Assembly (NCBI RefSeq): GCF_015767635.1
Contig: NZ_CP065230.1
Location: 3,410,001-3,474,000 of the forward strand
DNA from: Halomonas sp. A40-4
GTDB taxonomy: Bacteria > Pseudomonadota > Gammaproteobacteria > Pseudomonadales > Halomonadaceae
Length of the DNA: 64,000 bases
Direction of reading: 5' to 3'
In this document: one piece after another, positions 17,584 through 26,656 of the stretch
Layout: every line of letters begins with the position of its first letter
How positions within the stretch are numbered: position 1 is the first letter of the stretch
The notes under the pieces: model-generated
What the model was told of the DNA's origin: nothing
What the model saw: only the letters and a program-made list of their open reading frames with translations
The model's database searches: none
Position numbers and translations under genes: made by a program

Positions 17584-17611
17584 AGCGGTTAATTTGACGT
17601 CTTTAACCGCT
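17584..17611. other. Inverted repeat between the XylB-like gene and the acidic protein gene
   Basis: Nine-bp perfect arms AGCGGTTAA (17584-17592) and its complement (17603-17611) around a 10-base loop. It lies 95 bp after the stop of the minus-strand 17706 gene. No T run follows, so it may be an operator or a weak terminator. The surrounding gap 17426-17705 is AT-rich and should hold the acidic gene promoter. Confidence 0.35.
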
Positions 17612-17705
17612 TGATGGCTGTTTAACGCTGGCACATGCGCCCAACAGGCTCTGCCATGAGAACTGGATCAGGAGGTTATACACAATGCCTACGCCGCCTC
17701 CTTAC

Positions 17706-18476
17706 CTAGCCCCAACCGGCATCCACCGACAGTTCCTGGCCGGTCATGGCCTGACTTTCGGCACTGGCTAAAAACAGTGCGGTGGGCGCTATATGCTGAG
17801 GTTCAAGTCGCAGTTTGAGACACTGACGGGCTTGAATGGCGGCTTCGTCATCGGGGCCAATCCATTTCTCGAGCTGTCGTTCAGTCATGACCGCGCCGGG
17901 CACCAGCGTATTGACGCGGATATTATACTGCCCCAGGTCCCGAGCCAGGCTGCGTGTCAAACCGTGAATCGCCGCTTTGGCGGTGACGTAAAGGGGCAGA
18001 CCGCCCAACGCCATTCGCACACTGACCGAGCCAAAGTTGATGATCGAGCCGCCGCCTGCTTGTATCATCTGCTCGGCGGCCGCCTGGGCGGCGAAGAACA
18101 TCGGCCGCAGGTTAAGCGACATACGCTCATCCCAGTAGGCAACATCGACTTCCCGCCAGGAATGTCGATCGTCGTTGGCAGCATTGTTCACAAGCGTATG
18201 GATCGGCCCGACGTTTTGGCCGGTCGCGTGTATCACCTGCTTGAGGCTTGCCACATCGCGGATGTCGCAGTGGTGGTAGCGCGGCGCGGCACCAGTCTCT
18301 GCGCGGAGTTCATCGACCAGCGCTTCGCTGGCGGTGTCATTGATATCGACCAACACCACCCGCGCGCCCTGATGATGAAACGCGCGGGTAAGCGAAGCCC
18401 CGATGCCGCTGCCGCCCCCGGTAATAAAGACCACCCGCTGTTCTAGGCTCGCATAACGCGCTGATTGTTGGTTCAT
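17706..18476 (-). CDS. SDR aldose 1-dehydrogenase, XylB-like
   Basis: Short-chain dehydrogenase of 256 residues that probably oxidises an aldopentose such as D-xylose at C1 to the lactone with NAD+. It shows the cofactor motif FITGGGSGIGASL, NNAANDDRHSW, and the catalytic S/Y/K set (INFGSVS, then YVTAKAA). It resembles Caulobacter XylB as I remember it: NDDRH, YWDER, INFGS, ending DAGWG against DAGWR. AGGAA lies 5 bases before the ATG. It is the last gene of the 17706-24430 operon, 47 bp after the Gfo/Idh/MocA gene, which suggests that the ABC system imports an aldose or something that yields one. The exact sugar is not proved. Confidence 0.83.
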   Translation of the reverse strand: MNQQSARYASLEQRVVFITGGGSGIGASLTRAFHHQGARVVLVDINDTASEALVDELRAETGAAPRYHHCDIRDVASLKQVIHATGQNVGPIHTLVNNAANDDRHSWREVDVAYWDERMSLNLRPMFFAAQAAAEQMIQAGGGSIINFGSVSVRMALGGLPLYVTAKAAIHGLTRSLARDLGQYNIRVNTLVPGAVMTERQLEKWIGPDDEAAIQARQCLKLRLEPQHIAPTALFLASAESQAMTGQELSVDAGWG

Positions 18477-18523
18477 ATCGATTCCTACGCCGCTTTATTG
18501 TTATTCAACCCCATCTGCCTCGA

Positions 18524-19687
18524 CTAAACGTCTACCCATTGACCGCCAGCGGCGGACGAGACCAATGCGCGGTTGATAAACGTCAGGCCATCAACACCAT
18601 CAGCCACACCCGGCGTTGGCACAGCAAGTGCATTGGCACTTGAGCCGTTTTGACGCGCGTGGATCTGCACCGCGAAATCGCTGTATAACTGCGCAAAGGC
18701 TTCGAGATAGCCTTCCGGATGCCCCGGTGGGATGCGTGCCGCCGCCTGGGCAGCTTCACACAAGCCTGGGCCGTTGCGGGTCAAGATACGTGGGGGCTCG
18801 CCCAACGGCGAATGCACGAGCTGATTGGGATTTTCCTGGCGCCACTCAAGGCCGCCCTGACTGCCGTAAACGCGCAGTTGCAGGCCATTTTCATTACCCG
18901 CCGCTACCTGGCTCGACCACAGCATGCCCCGGGCACCGCCCTTGAAACGCAGCAACATATGCACGTTGTCATCCAGCGCCCGCCCCTCAACAAAGGTGTG
19001 CATATCGGCGGCAAGTGATTCCAGTTGCAATCCGGTCACGTAGCGCGCCAGGTGGTAGGCGTGAGTGCCAATATCGCCCAAACAGCCCGCTGGGCCGCTG
19101 CGCTTGGGGTCGGTGCGCCACTCGGCCTGCTTCACACCGCTATCTTCCAGGCGTGTGGAAAGCCAGTCCTGCGGGTATTCCACCTGCACCACGCGCAGGT
19201 CCCCGAGTTCTCCGTTTGCCACCATTTCTCGCGCCTGGCGAACCAGCGAGTAGCCGGAGTAGTTATGGGTCAAGCCGAAAAACAGCCCGGTGCGCTCCAC
19301 CAGCTCGGCGAGAGTTTGGGCCTCTTCCAACGTGATCGTCATCGGCTTGTCGCAGATCACGTGAAAGCCCGCTTCAAGAAAGGTGCGCGCCACATCAAAG
19401 TGCATGTGGTTGGGCGTCACGATGGCGACCACGTCAATGGCGTCCGACCGCTTTCGCTCTGCTTCAACCATGGATTGATAGTCGGGGTAGGCGCGGTCAT
19501 CGGCCACGTGCAGTTCCGCCGCAGCGGCGCGGCTACGCTCAGGGTCAGAGGCAAAGGCCCCGGCCACCAGCTCGTAGTGGTCATCCAGCCGGGCGGCAAT
19601 GCGGTGTACGCCGCCAATAAACGCGCCCTGGCCACCGCCGACCATGCCCAGGCGTAGCCGACGCGGCGTGTCGTGTTGATTACTCAT
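18524..19687 (-). CDS. Gfo/Idh/MocA family sugar dehydrogenase
   Basis: NAD(P)-dependent oxidoreductase acting on a sugar, cyclitol or glycoside. The 387-residue product has the Rossmann motif [16 protein letters not shown], the conserved [10 protein letters not shown], the ICDKPMT substrate/cofactor lysine motif, and [16 protein letters not shown] carrying the catalytic D/H pair. GGAGGG lies 9 bases before the ATG at 19687; a longer start at 19846 would overlap the neighbouring isomerase. It sits between the TIM-barrel isomerase and the XylB-like SDR. This Gfo plus isomerase pair resembles 3-keto-sugar or inositol-type chemistry; the substrate is open. Confidence 0.88.
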   Translation of the reverse strand: MSNQHDTPRRLRLGMVGGGQGAFIGGVHRIAARLDDHYELVAGAFASDPERSRAAAAELHVADDRAYPDYQSMVEAERKRSDAIDVVAIVTPNHMHFDVARTFLEAGFHVICDKPMTITLEEAQTLAELVERTGLFFGLTHNYSGYSLVRQAREMVANGELGDLRVVQVEYPQDWLSTRLEDSGVKQAEWRTDPKRSGPAGCLGDIGTHAYHLARYVTGLQLESLAADMHTFVEGRALDDNVHMLLRFKGGARGMLWSSQVAAGNENGLQLRVYGSQGGLEWRQENPNQLVHSPLGEPPRILTRNGPGLCEAAQAAARIPPGHPEGYLEAFAQLYSDFAVQIHARQNGSSANALAVPTPGVADGVDGLTFINRALVSSAAGGQWVDV

Positions 19688-19730
19688 GGCGTATTGCCCT
19701 CCACTTTCGTTCATTAACTGAGGCACGTCA

Positions 19731-20783
19731 TTAAAGACCCAGGATTCGCCGATTGGCGGCCTCGTCGGAGCCGCCGTCGGCGAAGTCATCAAACGCCCGC
19801 TCGGTGACCTCGATGATGTGGTCGCGGATAAAGGTCGCGCCTTCACGTGCGCCGACTTCCGGGTGCTTCAAGCAGCACTCCCACTCCAGGACCGCCCAGC
19901 CGTGATAGTCGTTGGCCGCCATCCACGAGAAGATCGACTTGAAGTCGATCTGGCCGTCACCCAGAGAGCGGAAGCGACCCGCGCGCTCCGTCCACGACTG
20001 ATAGCCTGAATAAACGCCCTGCTTGGGGCTGGGGTTAAACTCGGCGTCCTTAACGTGAAACATCTGAATGTGGTCGCGGTACACATCCAGAAAACCGCGA
20101 TAGTCGAGCTGCTGCAGGATCAGGTGGCTGGGGTCGTAAAGAATGTGGCAGCGGGGGTGATTGCCGACCCGCTCAAGGAACATCTCGAAGGTGATGCCGT
20201 CGTGGAGGTCTTCACCCGGGTGGATCTCGTAGCAGAGGTTGACCCCCGCTTCGTCGAAGGCGTCCAGAATCGGTCGCCAGCGGTTGGCGAGCTCGTCAAA
20301 CGCACTTTCGACCAGCCCCGCCGGGCGCTGGGGCCAGGGGTAGATAAACGGCCACGCCAGGGACCCGGAAAAGGTGCCGTGGTCGGTGAGGCCGAGGTTT
20401 TGCGAGGCCTTGGCAGCCAGCTTGAGCTGATCCACCGCCCATTCCTGCCGCGCCTTGGGATTACCGCGCACTTCGGGGGCCGCAAAGCCATCGAACATCT
20501 CATCGTAAACCGGATGCACGGCCACCAGTTGGCCCTGCAAGTGAGTAGAGAGTTCGGTGAGCATCAAGCCGTGTTCTGCCAGGGTGCCCTTGATCTCATC
20601 GCAGTAGGTGCGGCTCTCGGCGGCACGTTTCAAATCGATCATGCGCGCATCCCAGCTGGGAATCTGAACGCCTTTATAGCCTAACCCCGCGGCCCAGGCG
20701 GCAATGCTGTCGAGGCTGTTAAACGGGGCGTCGTCACCGGCGAACTGGGCGAGAAAGAGCGCCGGTCCTTGTATGGTTTTCAT
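19731..20783 (-). CDS. Sugar phosphate isomerase/epimerase family TIM-barrel protein
   Basis: AP endonuclease 2/xylose isomerase-like TIM barrel of 350 residues. Motifs visible: LGYKGVQIPSWDARMIDL near the start, LCYEIHPGEDLHDG (Glu metal ligand), ILYDPSHLILQQLDY (Asp/His ligands), FHVKDAEF and VLEWECC near the end. These supply a divalent metal site. The family includes IolE-like dehydratases, isomerases and 3-keto-glycoside lyases, so the reaction is unassigned. GAGAGAG precedes the ATG. It follows the binding-protein gene by 84 bp and precedes the Gfo/Idh/MocA gene by 43 bp. Confidence 0.86.
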   Translation of the reverse strand: MKTIQGPALFLAQFAGDDAPFNSLDSIAAWAAGLGYKGVQIPSWDARMIDLKRAAESRTYCDEIKGTLAEHGLMLTELSTHLQGQLVAVHPVYDEMFDGFAAPEVRGNPKARQEWAVDQLKLAAKASQNLGLTDHGTFSGSLAWPFIYPWPQRPAGLVESAFDELANRWRPILDAFDEAGVNLCYEIHPGEDLHDGITFEMFLERVGNHPRCHILYDPSHLILQQLDYRGFLDVYRDHIQMFHVKDAEFNPSPKQGVYSGYQSWTERAGRFRSLGDGQIDFKSIFSWMAANDYHGWAVLEWECCLKHPEVGAREGATFIRDHIIEVTERAFDDFADGGSDEAANRRILGL

Positions 20784-20821
20784 AGGACTCTCTCAATAAC
20801 GTATCAACGGGGTGAACATTA

Positions 20822-20849
20822 GCGCGGGTGAGCTGCTTTTTACCCGCGC
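20822..20849 (-). other. Intercistronic stem-loop after the binding-protein gene
   Basis: Perfect 8-bp GC-rich stem (20822-20829 with 20842-20849, arm GCGCGGGT), 12-base loop, no T run, placed between the periplasmic binding protein gene and the isomerase gene. It probably stabilises the upstream message or partly attenuates transcription, a usual arrangement for abundant binding proteins. Confidence 0.45.
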
Positions 20850-20867
20850 CTTTGCGCATAAGCGCGA

Positions 20868-21833
20868 TCAGAACGGAGAATCGGGGAAGTAGTACTGTTC
20901 GGCGTTCTCCTCGGTGATCAGCGGCGAGCCGAGGATGTACTCGCCCACGACCGGACCGTTGGAGACAAAGTGTTGAACCGTCAGGTCCATCGCCGTGGCG
21001 ATCATGGCGGGTGGGTAGAGTACGTCTACCGGCACCAGCTCATCGCCTTCCATGACCCGTTTGATAATGTCCTTCATGCCCGCGCCGCCGACAATAAACA
21101 GCTCGTCCTCACGGTCCGCCTGGCGCACCGCTTCGATGACACCGAGAGCGATGTCGTCATCCTGGGCCCAAACGGCGTCGATGTTATCGAAACGCGATAG
21201 GTAGTCCTGCATGACCTCAAAGCCATCGTCACGATTCCAGTTGGCGTGCTGCATATCGAGAATATTGACGTCGGAGCCTTCGATGGCCTCCTGGAAGCCT
21301 TCTACACGCTGGTCGTCAATCACGGTCGGAATGCCACGCAACACGACAATATCGCCTTCACCATCCAGGCGCTCACGGATGTACTCGCCGGACACGCGGC
21401 CCAACTCGTGATTATTGCCCGCTACGTAGAGATCCTCGATGCCTTCCTGATTAAGCCCTCGGTCCACCACGGTAACGAACACGCCGGATTCTTTGACGCG
21501 GCGCACCGGGTCGGTCAGCGGACCCGACTCAAACGGCAGCACCACCAGCGCATCGATATTGCGCAGCGATACCAGGTCCTCCAGATCATTGGCTTGCTCA
21601 CCCGGCGTGCTCGCCGTGGAGATGGTGATTTCAATATCCGGGTAGAGCGCCTCAAGGCGATTTTTCGCCTCCTCGGCGTGATAGTTGACCCCGCCCGTCC
21701 AGCCATGGGTCGCGGCGGGAATCGAGACCCCGATCGTATGTTCCTGGGCCACGGCAGCGCCGGAAAGCCCTATCGTTGAAGTGAGTGCAGCGGTGGTAAC
21801 GAAGGTTGCCACTGCAGTCTTGATGGTTGGCAT
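20868..21833 (-). CDS. Ribose-type sugar ABC transporter periplasmic binding protein
   Basis: Periplasmic binding protein of the RbsB class (321 residues). Residues 1-29 form a signal peptide ending GAAVAQ. The mature part begins EHTIGVSIPAATHGWTGGVN and has VVDRGLNQEG, VLRGIPTVIDDQRVEGF and AVWAQDDDIALGVIEAV, all typical of pentose/hexose-binding type I folds. AGGAG lies 8 bases before the ATG. Together with the permease and double ATPase it forms a complete importer. The ligand cannot be told; the downstream XylB-like gene favours a pentose or its derivative. Confidence 0.91.
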   Translation of the reverse strand: MPTIKTAVATFVTTAALTSTIGLSGAAVAQEHTIGVSIPAATHGWTGGVNYHAEEAKNRLEALYPDIEITISTASTPGEQANDLEDLVSLRNIDALVVLPFESGPLTDPVRRVKESGVFVTVVDRGLNQEGIEDLYVAGNNHELGRVSGEYIRERLDGEGDIVVLRGIPTVIDDQRVEGFQEAIEGSDVNILDMQHANWNRDDGFEVMQDYLSRFDNIDAVWAQDDDIALGVIEAVRQADREDELFIVGGAGMKDIIKRVMEGDELVPVDVLYPPAMIATAMDLTVQHFVSNGPVVGEYILGSPLITEENAEQYYFPDSPF

Positions 21834-21927
21834 GGTGATACTCCTTTCGTGTTTGTACTTGTTATACGGTTGGAACCTTTGATGCAGCCATCGCTGCTAT
21901 GAACTGGCGTTGCACTTCTTATGAGTT

Positions 21928-22938
21928 TTAGTGTCCGGGTTTCCTCCACGAAGCTCGCTGCAGGTAGACCGCCACGATAATGATGATCCCCTGCACCGTA
22001 CCGTTGAGATAGTTGGAAATGGCGTCGGTCAGGTTGAGGATATTGCCAATCATGGTCAGCATGATGGCGCCTACCACGGTGCCCCAGATGCGCCCATGAC
22101 CGCCCTTTAGCATGGTGCCGCCGATGATCACGGCGGCAATTGCCTCCAGCTCCCACAGCACCCCGGTAGCCCCTGACGCAGAGCCCAGTCGAGGCACATA
22201 GATAATCGTCGCCAACGCCACGCACACGCCTTGCAGCATGTAGGTCATGGTCTTGATGCGGTCGACGTGAATGGCACTGTACTCGGCGACTTTTTCATTG
22301 GAGCCGATAGCAAAGCAGTAGCGCCCGAAGCGCGTGTAGTTGAGCAGGATGTAGCCAATAATGGCGACAAACAGAAATACCCAAACGGGGATGGTGATAC
22401 CCAAAAAGCTGCCGTAATACACCGGGCGATAGATATCGCGCACCGCCCAATCCAGGGTCAGGGTGCCGCCATCGGCGAGGTAAGTAACCAGCGAGCGGTA
22501 AATCCCCATGGTGCCGAGGGTGACGATAAAGGCTTCGATCCTGCCTTTGGTGGTCACCATGCCGTTGATAAAGCCAGCGCAGAGTCCCAACAACAGCGAG
22601 GCCCCCACGCCAAACAGCACGGTGGTGAGCCCTGCGCCAAACTGCTCGACCAGACTGTTCATTAGAATGATCATCACCCCGGCAATAAAGGCCGCCATCG
22701 ACCCCACAGACAGATCCAACCCGCCAGCGGTAATCACGAAGGTGGCGCCGATGGCAATAATGCCGATAAAGGCGCTGCGGGTGAGCATGTTTGAAAGGTT
22801 ATCCAGCCCCAGAAACGCCGGGTTGATAAGCACGCCGAGCAGCCCAAGGGCCACCAGCGCTACAAAGGGCCCCCAGGTTTTCAGGTCCACAGAGACCCCC
22901 TTCGATGCTGTCGTTTTATTAGGCATGACGCTGCTCAT
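21928..22938 (-). CDS. Ribose-type sugar ABC transporter permease
   Basis: Membrane subunit of the RbsC/XylH class, 336 residues with about ten spans. Conserved features include [16 protein letters not shown] near residue 75 and the EAA-like loop region with [12 protein letters not shown]. The start at 22938 has AGGGG just ahead; an in-frame ATG at 22926 is possible. It overlaps the end of the ATPase gene by 20 bp, showing tight coupling. Motifs late in the chain ([20 protein letters not shown]) match the family. Confidence 0.92.
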   Translation of the reverse strand: MSSVMPNKTTASKGVSVDLKTWGPFVALVALGLLGVLINPAFLGLDNLSNMLTRSAFIGIIAIGATFVITAGGLDLSVGSMAAFIAGVMIILMNSLVEQFGAGLTTVLFGVGASLLLGLCAGFINGMVTTKGRIEAFIVTLGTMGIYRSLVTYLADGGTLTLDWAVRDIYRPVYYGSFLGITIPVWVFLFVAIIGYILLNYTRFGRYCFAIGSNEKVAEYSAIHVDRIKTMTYMLQGVCVALATIIYVPRLGSASGATGVLWELEAIAAVIIGGTMLKGGHGRIWGTVVGAIMLTMIGNILNLTDAISNYLNGTVQGIIIIVAVYLQRASWRKPGH

Positions 22939-24430
22939 CGACCCCTACCCCCTTGATGCCGGATGCATACTGCATGATTTCTTGTTCGTTAATCTGTTCA
23001 CCTTCAAGCACCCCGGTGAGCACGCCTGCGCACATCACCGCCACCCGGTGTGAAAGCCCGATCAACTCGCCCATCTCTGAGGAGATCAGGATGACCGAGC
23101 AGCCGGATTCGGTGAGCTCGCGAATAAAATGATAGATCTGGTGCTTGGTGCCGACATCGATACCACGCGTCGGCTCATTGATAACCACGATGTCAGGGTC
23201 GATGGACATCACCTTGGCAAGCAACAGCTTCTGCTGGTTGCCACCGGAAAGCTCGGCGGCGGTACGTGCCGCTGTACGCAGGCGGATATCAAAGCGCTGG
23301 ATGGCCTGCTGGAAGGCCTGCTCTTCGCGGCGGCGGTCGATGAGTGGGTGGCAGTGAGCACGTAAATTGAGCAGGGTGACGTTGGAGCGCAGATCCATGT
23401 TGAGCACCAGGCCTTTGCCTTTGCGATCCTCCGTCAAATAGGCAATCCGCTGGTGCACCGCATCACGCAAATTTTTCAACACGACCGGCTGGCCGTTGCG
23501 CAGCACCTGCCCAGCACTTTTATCGCGCAGGCCCAGCACCGCTTCCATCAGCGCGGTGCGGCCAGCGCCCACGATGCCGCCAAACCCAAGTACTTCGCCA
23601 CGGCGTAGGGTAAAGCTGGCCTGTTTCACAGCACCGGGCACCACGACGTCTCGCGCCTCAAGCACCACCGGCGCATCAGGCGGAATATCCGTACGCGGCG
23701 GATACATCTCGGTGATTTCCCGGCCCACCATCAGGCGAGCCAGTTCTTCCTTGCTGCGTCCGGCCATTGCACCACTATCCACCAGATGACCGTCGCGCAG
23801 CACCGTTACACGATCAGCGATCTGCTCGATTTCGCGCAGCTTATGGGAGATATACAGAATCGCCACACCCCTCTCACGCAGGCGGGCAATCAGCTCGAAC
23901 AGTACGATTACTTCGTTTTCGGTCAGAGTGGCGGTGGGCTCATCCATGATCAGCACGCGCACATCGCGGGTTATCGCCTTGGCGATCTCGACCATCTGCT
24001 GATCGGAGGTGCTCAAGTCTTTCACTCTCGCGCGTGGATCAACGTCAGTCTCAAGTTCAGCCAACGCCTCTTTGCTGCGCTCTCGCATGGTGCGGCGATC
24101 AAGCAGTAACCCGCGGCGCAATTCGCGACCCAAAAAGATGTTTTCTTCCACACTAAGTTGTTCAGCCAGCGCCAGTTCCTGGTGGATCATGACCACACCA
24201 TCGGCTTCTGCCTCGCCGCTTGAGCGGTAATACCGCTGCTTGCCATCGAGAAACACCTCGCCCGAGGTAGGACGAAGATAACCGGCAAGGATTTTGACCA
24301 ACGTCGATTTACCGGCGCCGTTCTCGCCCAGCAGCGCGTGCACTTCGCCCGCCTGCAGGTCGAGATCAACGTCGAATAACACCTGATTTTCGCCGAAAGA
24401 GCGACAGACTTGCCGCGCCGATAAGAGCAT
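22919..24430 (-). CDS. Sugar ABC transporter ATP-binding protein with two ATPase domains
   Basis: Cytoplasmic ATPase of the RbsA/XylG class, 503 residues with two cassettes. The first has Walker [10 protein letters not shown] (residues 35-43), signature region [16 protein letters not shown] and Walker [12 protein letters not shown]. The second has the usual degenerate Walker [11 protein letters not shown], signature [15 protein letters not shown] and [16 protein letters not shown]. The ATG at 24430 begins the family homology ([14 protein letters not shown]). It is the first gene of the operon, facing the ROK regulator across a 188-bp gap. Confidence 0.94.
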   Translation of the reverse strand: MLLSARQVCRSFGENQVLFDVDLDLQAGEVHALLGENGAGKSTLVKILAGYLRPTSGEVFLDGKQRYYRSSGEAEADGVVMIHQELALAEQLSVEENIFLGRELRRGLLLDRRTMRERSKEALAELETDVDPRARVKDLSTSDQQMVEIAKAITRDVRVLIMDEPTATLTENEVIVLFELIARLRERGVAILYISHKLREIEQIADRVTVLRDGHLVDSGAMAGRSKEELARLMVGREITEMYPPRTDIPPDAPVVLEARDVVVPGAVKQASFTLRRGEVLGFGGIVGAGRTALMEAVLGLRDKSAGQVLRNGQPVVLKNLRDAVHQRIAYLTEDRKGKGLVLNMDLRSNVTLLNLRAHCHPLIDRRREEQAFQQAIQRFDIRLRTAARTAAELSGGNQQKLLLAKVMSIDPDIVVINEPTRGIDVGTKHQIYHFIRELTESGCSVILISSEMGELIGLSHRVAVMCAGVLTGVLEGEQINEQEIMQYASGIKGVGVDEQRHA

Positions 24431-24504
24431 GAGCCACCTGTTTATTGCTGTTGTTGTTATGCGTGCCGGTCTTGCCAATATTGCTTTTTACAGCATGCTG
24501 GCCT

Positions 24505-24529
24505 ATTTACTTTAGGTACTAAAATAAAT
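24505..24529. promoter_or_regulatory. 25-bp near-palindrome, probable ROK operator
   Basis: Positions 24505-24529 pair at 10 of 12 positions around a central base (arms ATTTACTTTAG and CTAAAATAAAT), with a perfect TTTAG-GTA-CTAAA core. It lies between the divergent ABC operon and the ROK gene, where XylR/NagC-type ROK repressors bind A/T-rich palindromes. A second short palindrome TGCATATGCA lies at 24533-24542. Confidence 0.65.
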
Positions 24530-24618
24530 AACTGCATATGCAACTTAGGTCGCATTTTGGCCATCAGGCGAACACGCCAGGATGAGAACGTGAACCGACC
24601 TTCCCGTCCTGCTCAACA

Positions 24619-25842
24619 ATGGCGATATTTATGGCCCTACCGTCCACTGATACCAGCCGCCACGATAATACCCTGGCGGTGATTCGAACCTTGCGCGACC
24701 GAGGGCCAGCCGCGCGCGTCGATCTGGGCACACTGAACGGGATTAGCTCCGCCACCGTGACCTCGATCAGCGCCGAGCTGCTTCAACAGGGCTTGATTAC
24801 GGAAAGACCGCCCGAAGCACCGCGACCCAACGGCCGTGGACGGCCGAAAACCCTGATTGAACTCGCCCCCGATGCCGCCTGCGTAGTGTGCATCAAGCTA
24901 TCGATCAATGAGATCCAACTGGTAGTGGGTGACTTTGCGGGCCAGGTACGTCACAGCGAACACCACACGGTGTCCACCTTGATGCTCACCGCCGACAGCC
25001 TGGAAACACTGCTGGAAGAGAAAATCAGTGCGGTTTGCACCCAACAACTGGAAGGCTTCCAACGCCTGGCGGGTATCTGCCTGGCGGTGCAGGGCGTGGT
25101 GTCGTCGCAAAGCGGCACGGTTATCTGGTCGCCCGCCCTGAGCTTTCGTAACGCACCGCTATCGGCACGTTTAGCGGAGCGTTTTCACTGCGACGTGCTG
25201 CTGGAAAACGACGCCAACTGTATCGCCAGGGTGCTGGCAGCGCAGCCCGCCTATGCAGACTGCCCCAACCTGGTGGTCATCATGCTGGGTTACGGCATCG
25301 GCATGTCGGTGTTGATCAATGGCGTGCCGTTTCTGGGCGCCAATGGCTCAGCGGCCGAGTTTGGGCATAGTAAATACCAGCCCGACGGCGCCCTGTGTGC
25401 CTGTGGTCGACGCGGCTGCATCGAAGCCTACGCCAGCGACTACGCGCTCTATCGCGCCGCCGCCGAGCACCTGGAACTCCCCTCCGGCGATAGTGCACAC
25501 CCCTCCGAACAGCAGATGCAGGCGCTAACCCAGTTGGCATTACAAGGTAACTCGGTAGCCAAGCGCATCTATACAGAAGCAGGCCAAGCGTTGGGCTATG
25601 GCATCGCCAATGTGCTGGCACTGTTCAACCCCGACCTGGTACTGATTACCGGTTCCGGGGTGCGCGGCTTTGATGCCATGCAAACCGCCATGCACAGCGC
25701 CATTGATGACGCCCTGGTGGCCGAACTAAGGGGCACTACCCGCATCGAAAGCTGCGCCTGGGATCGCGACATGACCTGCATGGGCGGCATCGCCATGACG
25801 CTGAACGCCACCGATAGCCAGACACTGCTGGCTAGCGGTTAA
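24619..25842 (+). CDS. ROK family transcriptional repressor (XylR/NagC-like)
   Basis: DNA-binding regulator of 407 residues with an N-terminal winged helix (RVDLGTLNGISSATVTSISA as recognition region) and a C-terminal sugar-kinase-like domain. The ROK zinc site shows as CACGRRGCIEAYAS, preceded by the E-F-G-H segment AAEFGHSKYQPDG. A sugar or its product would release it from DNA. It is transcribed away from the ABC operon across the palindrome at 24505-24529, so it probably controls that operon and itself. ATGs at 24619 and 24631 are both possible; neither has a strong Shine-Dalgarno sequence. It ends 6 bp from the convergent SDR gene. Confidence 0.92.
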   Translation: MAIFMALPSTDTSRHDNTLAVIRTLRDRGPAARVDLGTLNGISSATVTSISAELLQQGLITERPPEAPRPNGRGRPKTLIELAPDAACVVCIKLSINEIQLVVGDFAGQVRHSEHHTVSTLMLTADSLETLLEEKISAVCTQQLEGFQRLAGICLAVQGVVSSQSGTVIWSPALSFRNAPLSARLAERFHCDVLLENDANCIARVLAAQPAYADCPNLVVIMLGYGIGMSVLINGVPFLGANGSAAEFGHSKYQPDGALCACGRRGCIEAYASDYALYRAAAEHLELPSGDSAHPSEQQMQALTQLALQGNSVAKRIYTEAGQALGYGIANVLALFNPDLVLITGSGVRGFDAMQTAMHSAIDDALVAELRGTTRIESCAWDRDMTCMGGIAMTLNATDSQTLLASG

Positions 25843-25848
25843 TGGGCG

Positions 25849-26625
25849 TCAGTCGTGATAAACCACACTGCGCCCTCCATCGATGGTCAAGCAGCTGGCG
25901 TTGATAAAAGGGGCTTCATCTGAGGCCAAGAAGACCACCGTCATGGCGACTTCTTCTGGTTTCCCGAGCCGCCTAGGCGGCAGTAGCGCTTCGATGCGAG
26001 CCTTCGCCGCTGCAGGGTCATCGAAGGTCTGCCAATGTGCCTCTACCGCCGGAGTGGCGATATAGCCCGGCGCAATGGCATTGACCCGCACCCCGCGTGG
26101 GGCGTATTCAATACCGAGCGATCGGGTGAGACCAATCAAGCCGTGTTTGGCCACCGGGTAGGGAAAGCAGCCGGGAATAATCGAGAAACTGTGGGTGGAG
26201 GCGACATTGATAATGGCACCGCCACCCTGCTCAATGAGGTCAGGCAGTACTGCCCGGCTGCAGTGCCATGCGCCTTCCAAATCCACTGATAAGCAGCGCT
26301 GCCAAGCTTCATCAGGCATGGCCAGTGGCTCATGGAAGACATTCATTCCTGCGTTATTAACCAGGGTGGTTAAAGGTCCAGAGAGCTTGCGGGACTTTGC
26401 TACGGCAGCTTCCACCGCATACCGGTCGCCAATGTCAGCAACGACTGCTTGGGCCTGATGACCAGCGCTACGTAGCTGAGCAGCCAGCCGTTCCACGCTA
26501 TCGCCGTCTCTATCAAGCAAGACGACCGTGGCACCCTCGCGAACACAGGCTTCGGCAATGGCGCGGCCGATACCGGTGGCGGCCCCGGTCACCAGTATAT
26601 GCTTGGCGCCCAACCTGGCGGACAT
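25849..26625 (-). CDS. SDR sugar 1-dehydrogenase-like enzyme (L-arabinose/D-galactose type)
   Basis: Short-chain dehydrogenase of 258 residues. Cofactor motif VTGAATGIGRAIAEA, NNAGMNVF, and catalytic S/Y/K in INVASTHSFSIIPGCFPYPVAK-type region (written here by its parts: VASTHSF, then YPVAK). The STHSF and PGCFPYPVAKHG pattern resembles, from memory, SDR-type galactose/arabinose 1-dehydrogenases of rhizobia. A 2-keto-3-deoxy-sugar-acid 4-dehydrogenase is the main alternative. The ATG at 26625 is supported by AGGA 7 bases ahead. It is the last gene of the galM-araFGH-dehydratase operon, 31 bp after the dehydratase, so oxidation of L-arabinose to its lactone is the best guess. Confidence 0.8.
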   Translation of the reverse strand: MSARLGAKHILVTGAATGIGRAIAEACVREGATVVLLDRDGDSVERLAAQLRSAGHQAQAVVADIGDRYAVEAAVAKSRKLSGPLTTLVNNAGMNVFHEPLAMPDEAWQRCLSVDLEGAWHCSRAVLPDLIEQGGGAIINVASTHSFSIIPGCFPYPVAKHGLIGLTRSLGIEYAPRGVRVNAIAPGYIATPAVEAHWQTFDDPAAAKARIEALLPPRRLGKPEEVAMTVVFLASDEAPFINASCLTIDGGRSVVYHD

Positions 26626-26656
26626 GGCGTTTCCTGTACGGTTAATCTTCAGTGAA

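Noticed and set aside
17685..17771. Short plus-strand frame (28 codons) after a perfect AGGAGG, starting MPTPPPYLAPTG
   Set aside because: Most of it is antisense to the XylB-like gene; proline-rich and without hydrophobic or conserved features. The AGGAGG may be chance.
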